NCBI RefSeq assembly: GCF_030268965.1
Contig: NZ_BSSE01000016.1
Location: 1 to 64,000, forward strand
Origin: Microtetraspora sp. NBRC 16547
GTDB taxonomy: Bacteria; Actinomycetota; Actinomycetes; Streptosporangiales; Streptosporangiaceae
Reading direction: 5' to 3'
Length of the DNA: 64,000 bases
Each line of letters begins with the position of its first letter. The first letter of the stretch is position 1. The notes beneath the pieces are model-generated. The model was given only the letters and a program-made list of their open reading frames with translations. It did no database searches and had not been told where the DNA came from. Shown here in pieces: positions 42,238 through 51,552 of the stretch. A program made the translations under genes and the position numbers.

Positions 42238-43413
42238 ATGGTAAGGGCGGCATACGAAAGCGCTCTCTATTCGTTCCGAAACGCAGCAGGTGAGACGGAT
42301 AAGCGGGTGCTATTCCGTAACTCGCAGTGGCAGTATGCCGGTGTGGATGCGATCTTGTGTGCGGCAGGCGATTTGTTGAACACCGAGCTGTTCGATCCGG
42401 TCGATCTGGGGGGCAGCACGCGCAGCACCGTGTTGCGTTGCCGGGTGGCCGGCGGCGGCTGCGTGATCGTTAAGTCGTTCTCCAGTGAGCTGGAGGGCCT
42501 GCGTTCCTTCGCGTCTGAGGCGGCAGGACTCTCGCTGCGACTGGCCGGCCCTGAGCTACTGGGCGTGGACCCCGCGGTACCGCTGCTGGTGATGGAGGAT
42601 CTCGGGGGTGCCCCGACGTTGGCGGATGTGTTGCTCGGGGACGATCCGGAAGCCGCCGCCACGGGCTTGGTGACCTGGGCCCGCGGGCTTGGGCGATTGG
42701 CTGCCGGCTCGGTGCACAGGCGCGCCGATCTTGTGCGTCTGCGCGACCGCTATGACAAAGGCGTGCCGTCCTGGGAGGACGAACCGTGGATCGAACGGAA
42801 CTTCACTGACCTGCTCACGCTGCTCGGCGAGGCCGGAATCGATGCGCCGGAGGGACTGGCCGAGGAACTGAATGGGATCGGAACGGCGATCGGGAAGGAA
42901 TATCCGGCGTTCACTCCGGGAGACACCTGCCCGGACAATGCCCTGCTCACTTCGGAGGGCCTGCGGCTGATCGACTTCGAGGCCGCCTGCTTTCAGTCGG
43001 TCTTCCTGACGGCCGCATACTGCCGTATGCCGTTCTCCACCTGCTGGTGCGTCTTCGGAATGCCGGCTGATTTGGCGGACGACATCGAGCGCGCCTTTCG
43101 CACGGAAATCGTGACGGCATACCCGGTGCTGGCTGAGGACCTGGTGTGGCAAACCGGGATACGGCGGGCGATCGCCGTCTGGACCGCGGACGCGACGGTG
43201 GCGCTGCTGCCGCGCACTCTGGAGGACGGGCCGCTTCACCGGACCCGCCGACCGGTTCCGACGAGGCGGCAACTGCTGAGGCATCGCTGGGAGGTCGCGA
43301 GCGCACTTGAGGAGTTTCCAGCGTTCGCGGAGACGATGCGGCTCCTGCTGCGGGAGGTTGCCGGACGGTGGGGGGTGGCCCCGCTGCCAAGGTATCCAGC
43401 CTTCGCGGATTGA
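42238..43413 (+). CDS. APH/choline-kinase-fold phosphotransferase-like protein
   Basis: 391 aa (355 if it starts at the GTG 42343). Kinase-like features in order: RCRVAGGGCVIVKSF (nucleotide-binding Lys), LLVMEDLGGAPTLADVLL, the catalytic loop FTPGDTCPDNALLTSEGL (Asp and Asn in the usual HGDxxxxN position, with T-P-G-D replacing H-G-D), and LIDFEAACF (Mg-binding Asp). This is the aminoglycoside phosphotransferase fold, but the His of the Brenner motif is missing, so the substrate and activity are unclear. Confidence 0.75.
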   Translation: MVRAAYESALYSFRNAAGETDKRVLFRNSQWQYAGVDAILCAAGDLLNTELFDPVDLGGSTRSTVLRCRVAGGGCVIVKSFSSELEGLRSFASEAAGLSLRLAGPELLGVDPAVPLLVMEDLGGAPTLADVLLGDDPEAAATGLVTWARGLGRLAAGSVHRRADLVRLRDRYDKGVPSWEDEPWIERNFTDLLTLLGEAGIDAPEGLAEELNGIGTAIGKEYPAFTPGDTCPDNALLTSEGLRLIDFEAACFQSVFLTAAYCRMPFSTCWCVFGMPADLADDIERAFRTEIVTAYPVLAEDLVWQTGIRRAIAVWTADATVALLPRTLEDGPLHRTRRPVPTRRQLLRHRWEVASALEEFPAFAETMRLLLREVAGRWGVAPLPRYPAFAD

Positions 43414-43572
43414 GAGGTCGTCTGAGGTCCGGCGCGCAGGAGAAGCGATCTGTGGGCTGACACCGCCGCTTCCATGAGGCGGCGAACTCTTGATCATCCT
43501 CCATAGGCGTCTACGCACAGCCCAAGATCGGCGTCTTGGAACGCATCCCCAGGATTCACCCACTGTCGACCC

Positions 43573-43597
43573 AACCTTTGGTCTCCTCTCCGGCGTC
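43573..43597 (+). promoter_or_regulatory. ECF-type promoter of the SigE-family sigma gene
   Basis: AACC (43573-43576), 17-bp spacer, CGTC (43594-43597): matches the AAC/CGT pattern of ECF promoters, 24 bp before the start. Suggests autoregulation. Confidence 0.55.
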
Positions 43598-43620
43598 GGT
43601 AACGGTTGAGAGGAGTCACG

Positions 43621-44145
43621 TTGGACCGCAATGACAGCTTCCGTGAGTTCGTCACGGCGCATCAGCAGTCGCTGATGCGCACGTCATACCTGCTCACGGG
43701 AGACGCCCACCTCGCCGAGGACCTGCTGCAGAGTGTTCTGCTCAAGGTGCTCCGACGCTGGCCCAAGCTCTCGCGCATCGACAGCCCGGAGGCGTACGCG
43801 CGCAAGGCTTTGCTGAACCAGCACATCTCGTGGCGGCGGCGCCGGGCAAGCACCGAGCTCCCGAGCACCGCGCCGCCGGAACGGTCCTACTCAAGCGAGA
43901 ACTCCACGGTCGTACGGCTCGCCGTGCGCCAGGCGCTCATGCGGTTGCCTCCGCGGCAGCGGGCGGTGATCGTACTGCGCTTCTACGAGGACCGCACTGA
44001 GCGCGAGACCGCCGAGTTGCTCAACTGCTCGATCGGCACCGTGAAGAGCCAGGCCCACGACGCGCTGGCCCGCTTACGCGGTCTAGCGCCCGACCTGGCG
44101 CCGAAGTTCGTTGAATTGGACGACATCCAGGAGGCGCACCGATGA
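43621..44145 (+). CDS. ECF sigma factor, SigE family
   Basis: 174 aa. Region 2: SFREFVTAHQQSLMRTSYLL then HLAEDLLQSVLLKVLRRWP; region 4: QALMRLPPRQRAVIVLRFYE then ETAELLNCSIGTVKSQAHDA. Start at the TTG 43621 is set by GAGAGGAG at 43608-43615; the TTG at 43606 lies in that SD. An ECF-like promoter precedes it. It overlaps the next gene (ATGA), which encodes its probable membrane partner. Confidence 0.9.
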   Translation: MDRNDSFREFVTAHQQSLMRTSYLLTGDAHLAEDLLQSVLLKVLRRWPKLSRIDSPEAYARKALLNQHISWRRRRASTELPSTAPPERSYSSENSTVVRLAVRQALMRLPPRQRAVIVLRFYEDRTERETAELLNCSIGTVKSQAHDALARLRGLAPDLAPKFVELDDIQEAHR

Positions 44146-45356
44146 CCTGGCTACGGGGAGTGCTGAACGACCTGGCCGACGACTCTCCTGAGGTAGACCT
44201 GGCCGAACAGACCATCAACATCTACGAGCGCAGGCGGCAAACCGGCATCTCACTGGTCGCGGCCGCGCTGGTGGTCGTCACCGCGCTCGGCGCGACAGCC
44301 GTCGTACGGCTGCTGCCCACCCAGCCGGACGCTGCGACCAGCCCAGGTATGGTCGCCGACCTCCCAACCCGGGGGGTCGGCCCGCTGAGCTACGCCTACA
44401 AGACGTTCTGCCAGCCGGACGACGGCAAGGCCCCGCCGCACTGCAGGGAGGGCGGCTGGAGGGTGGTCACCCAGACCGGCGGGACCTACCACGTGCCGCA
44501 GGCGCTTCCCAGCCTCAGCGCGTACCGCGGCGTGGGACTGCGGGACAGTCCACTGGCGATCAGCCAGGACGGTCGCAAGATCGCTTACTACAGTGCCAAG
44601 GAGAGCACCTTCGTGGTCCGCGACCTGGCCTCGGGTGAGCAGCTGACGGCGCCGACCAAGATCCCGGAGGCGTGGCTCGGCAGCATCTCCCACCTGCTGC
44701 TGTCCGGCGACGGCCGCTTCCTGGCCTTCACCAAGAACCCGGCGTTGAAAGATCCGGCCATGCTCATCGACATGCGCGAGCGCATGGTCCGACCCCTGCC
44801 GAACGGCTGGAGCCCCATCGGCCTCTCAGGCGACGGCAACACGATCACGCTCGCGGAGTACGCGCCCAAATCGCGGCTGCAGACGATATCGAGGCTGTGG
44901 ACGACCTCCACGGCAAGCAACGCCACCACCGTCGACCTGTCACAGAGCTACTTCTTCAGCCCACTCGCCCCCGACGGAAAGACCGTCATGGCGATCGAGA
45001 ATCGCAGCACGCCCTCCGATCCCTGCCGTAAAGGCGACCTCGTACGTCTCGACGTGCGGACGGGTAAGGCGCTCCAGACGGTCACCGTGAGCGGTCTGCC
45101 CGCAGACGTCCACCAGATCTCATTGCGCACGTGGCTCAACGCCACCGAGGTAACAGCCCTGACCACCCCCACCCGATGCAGGCCGGCGCCCGAGCAGGAC
45201 GACCCCGGCCCACTCAAGGAACAGGGAGACCCGCCCTACGTGACCATGACCGCCTATGCGGTGAACATTAAAACCGGCAAGGCCCGACAAATCGCCACCC
45301 ACACCGCGCAGAGCTTCTTCGACATCGTCCTCCCCGGCCCCACAGGGGCATTCTGA
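44142..45356 (+). CDS. Membrane-anchored beta-propeller-like protein, sigma-factor partner
   Basis: 404 aa. Short cytoplasmic N-terminus with MTWLRGVLNDLADDSPEVDL, one membrane helix (GISLVAAALVVVTALGATAV, about 36-56), then a WD40/TolB-like extracytoplasmic part with repeats such as SPLAISQDGRKIAYY, LLLSGDGRFLAFT and FSPLAPDGKTVMA. Translationally coupled to the SigE-family gene. In this arrangement such proteins are thought to modulate the sigma factor; no anti-sigma zinc motif is visible. A hairpin at 45367-45402 follows the stop. Confidence 0.8.
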   Translation: MTWLRGVLNDLADDSPEVDLAEQTINIYERRRQTGISLVAAALVVVTALGATAVVRLLPTQPDAATSPGMVADLPTRGVGPLSYAYKTFCQPDDGKAPPHCREGGWRVVTQTGGTYHVPQALPSLSAYRGVGLRDSPLAISQDGRKIAYYSAKESTFVVRDLASGEQLTAPTKIPEAWLGSISHLLLSGDGRFLAFTKNPALKDPAMLIDMRERMVRPLPNGWSPIGLSGDGNTITLAEYAPKSRLQTISRLWTTSTASNATTVDLSQSYFFSPLAPDGKTVMAIENRSTPSDPCRKGDLVRLDVRTGKALQTVTVSGLPADVHQISLRTWLNATEVTALTTPTRCRPAPEQDDPGPLKEQGDPPYVTMTAYAVNIKTGKARQIATHTAQSFFDIVLPGPTGAF

Positions 45357-45366
45357 CCTTCAGGCG

Positions 45367-45402
45367 GGGGAGGAGCGGACCGAACACGGGCCGATCCTCC
45401 CC
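45367..45402 (+). terminator. Probable terminator after the sigma/propeller pair
   Basis: GGGGAGGA and TCCTCCCC form an 8-bp stem with an imperfect 20-nt loop, 10 bp after the stop. No T-run follows. Confidence 0.45.
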
Positions 45403-45612
45403 ACGGCGTTCGGCAATCCGTCGCAAGATCACATGCTGGTGCGCAATCAACCAGGACGATGCCGCTGGAGATCCCGGATGCGTTGGCGCGGGGAGGAAGA
45501 TCCGCTTTGTTCCGGTCTGCGGCCTCCGGAACAGCGATGCTCCAGCAGGCTTCGAAGACCGGGAATCCATAATGGCAAGCCTGCTGCAAGCGGGCTTCGC
45601 ACAATGGCTGGC

Positions 45613-46518
45613 ATGAAAGCCTCCCCCGCCGGACGCCTCGGCGTGCCCCTCCGGCTTGCCGCCGGCGCAACCCTCGTGCTCCTGACCATCACCGGATGCG
45701 GTGCCGGCGTTGACACGCTCCGGAACGATCAGCCCGTTCCGGAACGCGTAATCAGCACAGCGACCGCCGAGACCACCCCGACCGCCGAGACCGCCCAACC
45801 CACGGAGGACAGCGAGCCGGCCAAGACCAAGACCGAGACGGGCGACCCGACCCAGGCCCAGACGGCAGTGCAGCCGGGTGGAGCCCTCGTTGACGGCAGC
45901 ACCGTCGCGGCCGAGCTCACCCGCGCCGGGCAGAGGGACAAGTTCACCCTGGACCTGGGCGATGCGAGGGAGTTCTACGTCACCGATATGGCCGGCGACG
46001 ACATCCAGTTCCAGGTGTTCTCCGAGGTCGACGGCCAGCCGGTCAGCCCGTCCGGCACCGCTCTCAGTTGGGGCACATCGGTCGTCAAGTTGACCAAGGC
46101 GGGCAAGCACCGGCTGGAGGTCTTCGGGAACACGAACGTCATCGGGCCGTACAGCTTCAGGATCGCGACGGTGAAGGTCCGCACGTTCCCGGCGACGATC
46201 GGCCTGAAGATCGGCGAAGGCAGCCCGCCCGGCGCGGGGCGGCTGGACGTCCCAGGACGCATCGACCGCTTCGAGTTCGACGCGGACGGTGCGTCGGCCA
46301 TCAAGATCCTCGGTGGGACCGGGGCGTGCACGGTTATCGAACTGGAGCTCACAGAGGCCGCAGAGAAGAACATCGCCAGTCCACGGCAGCCCGTCCCACT
46401 CTGCGGATACGAGTTCGACATCCCGCTCTCCAATGGAGACGGCCGGTACGCGCTCGTGGTCAGATCAGGCACGGCGAAGACCGGGGCCTACTCGTTCCAG
46501 ATCGCGCGGGCGGGTTGA
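45613..46518 (+). CDS. Lipoprotein of unknown function
   Basis: 301 aa from the ATG at 45613 (another ATG 9 bp earlier is possible). Signal MKASPAGRLGVPLRLAAGAT and a lipobox TITGCGAG, giving a lipid-anchored outer-surface protein. A Thr/Glu/Pro-rich linker (about 40-85) leads to two similar beta-rich modules, each ending in a YSF motif (IGPYSFRIATV and TGAYSFQIARA). They suggest PPC/C-terminal bacterial pre-peptidase-like repeats. Convergent with the kinase gene. Confidence 0.8.
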   Translation: MKASPAGRLGVPLRLAAGATLVLLTITGCGAGVDTLRNDQPVPERVISTATAETTPTAETAQPTEDSEPAKTKTETGDPTQAQTAVQPGGALVDGSTVAAELTRAGQRDKFTLDLGDAREFYVTDMAGDDIQFQVFSEVDGQPVSPSGTALSWGTSVVKLTKAGKHRLEVFGNTNVIGPYSFRIATVKVRTFPATIGLKIGEGSPPGAGRLDVPGRIDRFEFDADGASAIKILGGTGACTVIELELTEAAEKNIASPRQPVPLCGYEFDIPLSNGDGRYALVVRSGTAKTGAYSFQIARAG

Positions 46519-46579
46519 GCCTTGACCGGGCGTCTGGTCGTGGTGCCGAGCGTGGTCACGTGCCGGTGCCGATCCCGCG

Positions 46580-48163
46580 TCAGGACCGGCTCAGGCTCCC
46601 GTGATACTCCAGCGCGCCGGCGCCCTCCTGGCCCACGAAGTCCAGCGTCGCCGGGTCTTTCAGGGTGAGGGTCATGTCTCCACCGACACACTGATTCCGC
46701 TGTACGCGGGTCAGGTCGAGCACGTTCCCGGTCCTGACCTGGGTCAGCATGACCTGCTGCTCGCACGCACCGACCCGCCACGTCCCTGTCGGCTGGTCAC
46801 GCAGCAGGGTGAGCGTGACGTCGGCGGTCTTCTTCCGATCGTCCTGCGAGACGACCTGGCCCGTCCACGTTCCGGCGAACGACTCCGGGACTCCGCGGGC
46901 CGAGGGCGGCGTCGATGGTGCCGCGGAAGCCGGGTGCCCCTCGGAGTCACTGCCGCTGTCGATGCCGCTTCCGGTGCTCGTGCCGGTGCCGGTGCCGGTG
47001 CTCGTGCCGGTGCTGGTGCCGGCCTCCGGCCGCGCCGCGCCGTCGCCGGAGGAGCCGCCGAGTGTCCCTGTGCCGTACAGCACCGCCGCCGCCGCGAGCA
47101 CCGCGGTGACGCCGGTGACCGCGATCAGTACGGCACGGCTCCGCCGGGACGCCGTATCGGAACCGCCAAGCCGGTGGGTGGGGGCAGGGCCGTACGCGGG
47201 GCCGGGTGGACTCTGGGTCTGGGACGAATCGGTGGGGAGCGGTCTGGTCGGCGCGGGACCGGTCGCGACCGGAACCTGATCCGCCGCGCCGCTCCAGTCG
47301 GAGGGAAGGTAGGCGGTGGGCACGGGCCCGACGTCGGGGACCGTGACGGTGGAGGCTTCGGGGTCGACCAGGCGGATCATGAGCGCCCGGGCGGAGGGGC
47401 GTACCTCGGGATCCTTGGCCAGGCAGACGGCCAGCGTCTCCCGCAGCGGCGACGGAACGTCCGTGAGGTCGGGCTCCTCGTTGAGGATCCGGCCGAAGAC
47501 CGCGGCGACGGTGTCGCTGCCGAACGGCGCCCGCCCCGTGGCGGCGTAGACCATGGTCGCGGCCCAGGAGAACACGTCCGCCGCGGGCGATCCGTGCACA
47601 CCCTTGAGCTGCTCGGGAGCCATGTACGGCGGGGTGCCGGACAGCGCCGAGGGCATCGTGCTCGCGTCGAGCAACTGGGCGATGCCGAAGTCGACCACCC
47701 GTGGGCCGCCCGGGCCGAGCAGCACGTTGGCCGGTTTGAAATCCCGATGGATGACCCTCGCACTGTGGATGGCGGTGAGTGCGGCAGCCGTGGCGACCGC
47801 GAGGCGATCGAGGTCTCCCTCACGCAGGGGACCTTCGTCGCGCACCCGATCCTGCAGTGAGGGACCCGCGATGAACTCGCTCACGATGTACGGGTCTGGC
47901 CGGTCGGTCTCCGCCGCCCACACCCGGGCCGTGCAGAAGGGGGCCACCCGCAGTGTCGACTGCAACTCCCTGGCCAACCGGCGGCGCGAGGCGGGATCCG
48001 CGCCGCTACGAAGTACTTTGATCGCCACCCGCTCGCCGGACCGGCTCTGCCCTTCGAAGACGATCCCCTGCCCGCCCTCGCCCAGGCGCCCGACGACCTC
48101 GAACTCTCCCAGCACGCGCGGGTCTCCCGGCTGCAGCGGGCCAGCGGGCATCGGCTCCTCCAT
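46580..48163 (-). CDS. Membrane Ser/Thr protein kinase (Pkn family)
   Basis: 527 aa from the ATG at 48163. Kinase domain (about 15-270): LGEGGQGIVFEGQ, VAIKVL (Lys), HRDFKPANVLL (catalytic Asp), VDFGIAQLL (DFG) and GTPPYMAPEQL. The catalytic loop reads HRDFKPAN with the usual Asp-Lys-Asn. A Pro/Thr linker, one membrane helix (AVLIAVTGVTAVLAAAAVLY), an STGTGT-rich stretch and an extracellular domain (about 430-527) with two Cys follow; no PASTA repeats. Presumably a surface sensor acting on cytoplasmic targets. Confidence 0.92.
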   Translation of the reverse strand: MEEPMPAGPLQPGDPRVLGEFEVVGRLGEGGQGIVFEGQSRSGERVAIKVLRSGADPASRRRLARELQSTLRVAPFCTARVWAAETDRPDPYIVSEFIAGPSLQDRVRDEGPLREGDLDRLAVATAAALTAIHSARVIHRDFKPANVLLGPGGPRVVDFGIAQLLDASTMPSALSGTPPYMAPEQLKGVHGSPAADVFSWAATMVYAATGRAPFGSDTVAAVFGRILNEEPDLTDVPSPLRETLAVCLAKDPEVRPSARALMIRLVDPEASTVTVPDVGPVPTAYLPSDWSGAADQVPVATGPAPTRPLPTDSSQTQSPPGPAYGPAPTHRLGGSDTASRRSRAVLIAVTGVTAVLAAAAVLYGTGTLGGSSGDGAARPEAGTSTGTSTGTGTGTSTGSGIDSGSDSEGHPASAAPSTPPSARGVPESFAGTWTGQVVSQDDRKKTADVTLTLLRDQPTGTWRVGACEQQVMLTQVRTGNVLDLTRVQRNQCVGGDMTLTLKDPATLDFVGQEGAGALEYHGSLSRS

Positions 48164-48317
48164 GCGCGGTGATCTCTTCACAGTAGCGATGCGAGACCCG
48201 ACCCACCATGGTCCTAATCAGGGCGATGGCCAAGGAACCGGAATGGCAGGGGCTCGGGCTACTGGCGCTTCGCCGCGGCGGCCACGAGACATGGGAGTCA
48301 TCCGTGTTGGCAAAGGT

Positions 48318-48367
48318 CTGGATGATCTAGGAAGCAATAAGGTCCGCACCCAGGTTTTCCCTGGTCA
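48318..48367. repeat. Copy of the tRNA-Arg terminator segment, without tRNA
   Basis: Matches 52381-52430 at 44 of 50 positions by eye (CTGGATGATCTAGGAAGCAA, then CCAGGTT.TCCCTGGTCA). At 52.4 kb this segment is the terminator region following the 3' fragment of tRNA-Arg; here the tRNA part is missing. Confidence 0.7.
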
Positions 48368-48426
48368 AACTCGATCTGTGGCTTGCGGAGAAACCACGCC
48401 TCCCCAAAGAGATGCGCGACCTTTAG

Positions 48427-48609
48427 AGGTCGGGTGTCAGGCCCGACTGGGAGAACACCACAGTGGTCGGTGGCGACGACGTGTATGACCAGTTGCGCGC
48501 TCTTAAGGCCGATCAGAACCTGGGCATCACCGGCAGCGGGACGCTGGTGCGATCGCTGCTGGCGGAGGGGCTGCTTGACGAGCTGCACCTGTTGGTAATT
48601 ACGCTGATC
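48427..48609 (+). pseudogene. Fragment of a dihydrofolate-reductase/RibD-C-like gene
   Basis: The open frame encodes DWENTTVVGGDDVYDQLRAL followed by LGITGSGTLVRSLLAEGLLD and ELHLLVI: the C-terminal half of the DHFR/RibD-like family (NTTV.GGD, GSGTLV..LL..GL.DELHL). The N-terminal half and the last strands are missing and a TAG stands just upstream (48424). It is a decayed gene. Confidence 0.75.
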
Positions 48610-48709
48610 CACAAAGGGCGCTCGACATCAAATTGTTACGTTGAGCCGGGCTCCAGGGCCCGCCGAATTGAACGCCCACTACTAAATTATGGTCAGCTAT
48701 GGTGACCGC

Positions 48710-49543
48710 ATGAGCCCACCGCCGGATCGCGGAAACTGGCGGCGCGAGGATGCCATCGGCCGATTTTCGCGCCAGATCGATCGTGCCCGATCGGGCGCGC
48801 TTGTCAGAGGCGTGCGGGGGCGCCCCGCCGTGCTCGTTGAAGTGATTGTTCTGCTGCTCGGGTTTCTGTTCTTCACGTACTTTCACGCCCTCGCCGGCAA
48901 GGACATTGCGTCTGCCACCGCCAACGCTCTTGCCCTGCAGTCCGTGGAACGCGCCCTCCACGTGGACATCGAGCAGATGGCGAACGAGTGGCTCACCGAA
49001 CATCCGGCCCTGATCCAGCCGGCGGTGTACTACTACCGCTTCTACTACGTCGTGCTTGTCGGTGTGCTGCTATGGGTTTTCGTCTGGCACGCCGATATCT
49101 ACGTCAAGGTCCGCCGGACCCTTCTCGCGATAATCGTCCTCGTTCTGCCGGTCTTCTGGGCGCTGCCCATGTCGCCCCCGAGGTTCGCCCTGCCGGGTGT
49201 CGTCGACATCATCGCTCAATACGACATCCTGGGGAGCCATCCCTCACCGGGGGCCGGGAGCGGCCAGAATATCTACTCGGCCATGCCCAGTCTGCACGTG
49301 GGGTGGTCGGCGTGGTGCGCGTATGCCGCGTGGTCCGCGCTCCGGGCCTCTCACCCGCGATTGGCGCTGTTGTCGTGGGTGTTCCCGCTCGGCATGGCAG
49401 CAAATGTGCTCGTCACGGGAAACCACTACGTGCTCGACATTGCTGGAAGCGGCGTGTTGCTTATCGCCTCCATCGCTGCCGCATCAGTGTGGGGCCGCCT
49501 CGTCGAACGATGGCGCAGGGCGAGATCCGGCATTCGGGCTTAA
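48710..49543 (+). CDS. PAP2/Aur1-like membrane phosphatase or phosphotransferase
   Basis: 277 aa with six predicted helices. Active-site motifs of the PAP2/inositolphosphotransferase family: SAMPSLHVGWSAW (Ser/His) and GNHYVLDIAGSGVL (His/Asp). In actinomycetes such proteins are often annotated phosphatase PAP2 family or inositol phosphorylceramide synthase-like. A TATGGT box (48698-48703) ends 6 nt before this ATG, predicting leaderless expression and deciding the start over 48689. Confidence 0.85.
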   Translation: MSPPPDRGNWRREDAIGRFSRQIDRARSGALVRGVRGRPAVLVEVIVLLLGFLFFTYFHALAGKDIASATANALALQSVERALHVDIEQMANEWLTEHPALIQPAVYYYRFYYVVLVGVLLWVFVWHADIYVKVRRTLLAIIVLVLPVFWALPMSPPRFALPGVVDIIAQYDILGSHPSPGAGSGQNIYSAMPSLHVGWSAWCAYAAWSALRASHPRLALLSWVFPLGMAANVLVTGNHYVLDIAGSGVLLIASIAAASVWGRLVERWRRARSGIRA

Positions 49544-49715
49544 GACTGCACGCTCAGTGGTCCTGGGCGCTAATTCATTTCCTCCCCTGCAAACGGGCTC
49601 GTTCGGCCTTCGCTCCCCGTCAAGATGCAGGCTAACGCCGGTCACCGCCAGCCGGTATGCGCGGGTTGCGGGGGGAGTCTGATCATTCTGTGCTTGTTGA
49701 GTCTATGATTCCCAT

Positions 49716-50330
49716 ATGTCCCGATCTGCTATTCCGCCTCTGCTGGTCCTCGGTCTCGTCGCTGGCTGTGGGGTGGCCCAAGGCGGCAGCGCGGACGGCA
49801 TCGTGTTTTCGAAGCCGGAGGTCTCGGCGTCGGAGAACATCCAGGGACGTTGGTGGACGTGGGCGGCCTCCGAGGACGAGAGCACGAACCCTGTGATGGA
49901 CACGACCGGAGAGTTCTGCGAACGAAACCAGCCAGAGGATGTGTGGTTTCTCGCTGGGACCTTCGGCGGTACCTATCGGCGGACATGCAGGGTGCCCGTG
50001 GGACGACCGGTGGTCTTCCCGCTGGTGAATCAGATTTGTACCGAGGAACAATGCAGGGAGTTCATGGCCACGGCGACGGGCAAGGCGACTCTTGATGGCA
50101 AGGTGATAACGCCAGAACGGATGGAAGGCGACAACGTCGCCGTGACGGGTGTAGCGGGTAATCCTCTGACCGCTGAGGAGGGAACTACCACCTCCTACGC
50201 TTGTGGCGTCTGGGTGCGCCTCCCACCGCTGAAGCCCGGCCGTCACAAACTGACCATTCGCGGGTCCTCCGGCGACTTCCGCACGGGCGTTGACTACACG
50301 CTCATCGTCCAGCCCGCCCAGCAAGCATGA
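49716..50330 (+). CDS. Lipoprotein of unknown function
   Basis: 204 aa. Signal SAIPPLLVLGLVAGCGVAQG with lipobox VAGC. The mature part contains GRWWTWAASE, CERNQPEDVWFLAGTFGG, four Cys residues that could pair, and a final strand LKPGRHKLTIRGSSGDFRTG, typical of a small beta-sandwich. A TATGAT box (49704-49709) ends 6 nt before the ATG, so it is probably leaderless. Function unknown. Confidence 0.8.
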   Translation: MSRSAIPPLLVLGLVAGCGVAQGGSADGIVFSKPEVSASENIQGRWWTWAASEDESTNPVMDTTGEFCERNQPEDVWFLAGTFGGTYRRTCRVPVGRPVVFPLVNQICTEEQCREFMATATGKATLDGKVITPERMEGDNVAVTGVAGNPLTAEEGTTTSYACGVWVRLPPLKPGRHKLTIRGSSGDFRTGVDYTLIVQPAQQA

Positions 50331-50541
50331 GTACACATGAAAGTTCGGCGAGTGGTAAGCAAGGCTCACCGGCTACGACCCTGCCGGCTCCTGTGTCGGC
50401 TTTGCCCACAACAAGGATGACCATCTGTACCGCGTGACAGTGAGGCGCGGTACAGGCGGGAGTTTCGGCGATGCCGTGACTCGGTCGGCGGTGACCAGCA
50501 ACAACTGGTCCCCACGCACACAGCACCTCAGGAAAGATCCG

Positions 50542-51546
50542 TTATCGTGCGTTGCGTAGCTTGAGAATGTATGTCGCAGTAAGCGCAACGGCACGGTCTT
50601 CGTCATGTGACAGATCTGCGAGGGCACGTGATGCCGTGATCCCCGGGATATCGGCGAGCGCCTGTGTCAGCCGTCGACGTGCAGACGATTCAACGGTGCC
50701 GTGGGTGAGGCAGTCGACGAGCCTGGTGGCGATCTGATCCGCCAACGCGGGATCACTTGCCAGGGCGCTCAGTGCATCGGCTGCATCGACGTCGTTCGTC
50801 CCCTTGACGATCATGTCGACGAGCGTCGGGACCGCGTCGGCTACTCCACGTGCCCCGAGTGCCAGAGCTGCACACCTGCGGACCACGATGTCGGCGTTCG
50901 TGAGGGCGTCCTGCAGCAGTGCGGTCGCCTCACCGTTCGAAATCTCGGCGATGGACTGGATGGCACGTTTCCGCACCTCGGCTACTGGTGAGCCGAGGCC
51001 CTCCGCCAGCGGTGCCAATCCGGCATCGCCCGATTGCGCCAGAGCCCATCGAAGGGCTCCGGCGACGTTCGGGTCCGTCTCGCTCAACGCTGCCTCTACC
51101 AGGGCTTCCACTGGCACCGGAACCTCTTCGACTGAGGACAAGGCCGCGCGTTGGCGCTTCCCAGCGCTCTCCGACCCCAAGGCCTGGAGGAGCGCAACGA
51201 TCTGGAGGACGTCCTCCCAGTCGGCGGGTTCCGCGGCACCGACCCGACGGAGTCGCGTGAGCAGCTCCGTCTCACCCGCAATACGTTCTCGCGTCTGGCG
51301 GATGAGGTCGTCGACGAGCTCCGAGGGCGTGAAGCCGGGATCATCCAGCGCGCGCCCGACTTCCCGCAGCGACAGCCCCAATGACCGCAGGCTCTCGACA
51401 TGGAAGATTCGCCGGATGTCCTCGCTGGAGTACTCGCGATAGCCAGCCTCGGTACGACCCGTTGGCCGCACCAGGCCGAGCGAGTCGTAATGCCTGAGCA
51501 TGCGGGCGCTGACCCCGGACCGTCGTGCCACATCACCGATCAACAC
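50542..51546 (-). CDS. MerR-family regulator with C-terminal HEAT repeats
   Basis: 334 aa. MerR winged helix LIGDVARRSGVSARMLRHYD then GLVRPTGRTEAGYREYSSED, dimerisation coil to about 120. About 140-330 is made of HEAT-like helix pairs (VAGALRWALAQSGDAGLAPL, VRRCAALALGARGVADAVPT), with ALADLSHDEDRAVALTATYI at the end. Effector domains of MerR proteins vary; HEAT repeats suggest protein binding. It lies 6 bp after a separate HEAT-repeat gene in the same operon, and the promoter has a MerR-type 19-bp spacer dyad. Confidence 0.9.
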   Translation of the reverse strand: MLIGDVARRSGVSARMLRHYDSLGLVRPTGRTEAGYREYSSEDIRRIFHVESLRSLGLSLREVGRALDDPGFTPSELVDDLIRQTRERIAGETELLTRLRRVGAAEPADWEDVLQIVALLQALGSESAGKRQRAALSSVEEVPVPVEALVEAALSETDPNVAGALRWALAQSGDAGLAPLAEGLGSPVAEVRKRAIQSIAEISNGEATALLQDALTNADIVVRRCAALALGARGVADAVPTLVDMIVKGTNDVDAADALSALASDPALADQIATRLVDCLTHGTVESSARRRLTQALADIPGITASRALADLSHDEDRAVALTATYILKLRNAR

Positions 51547-51552
51547 TGCCTA

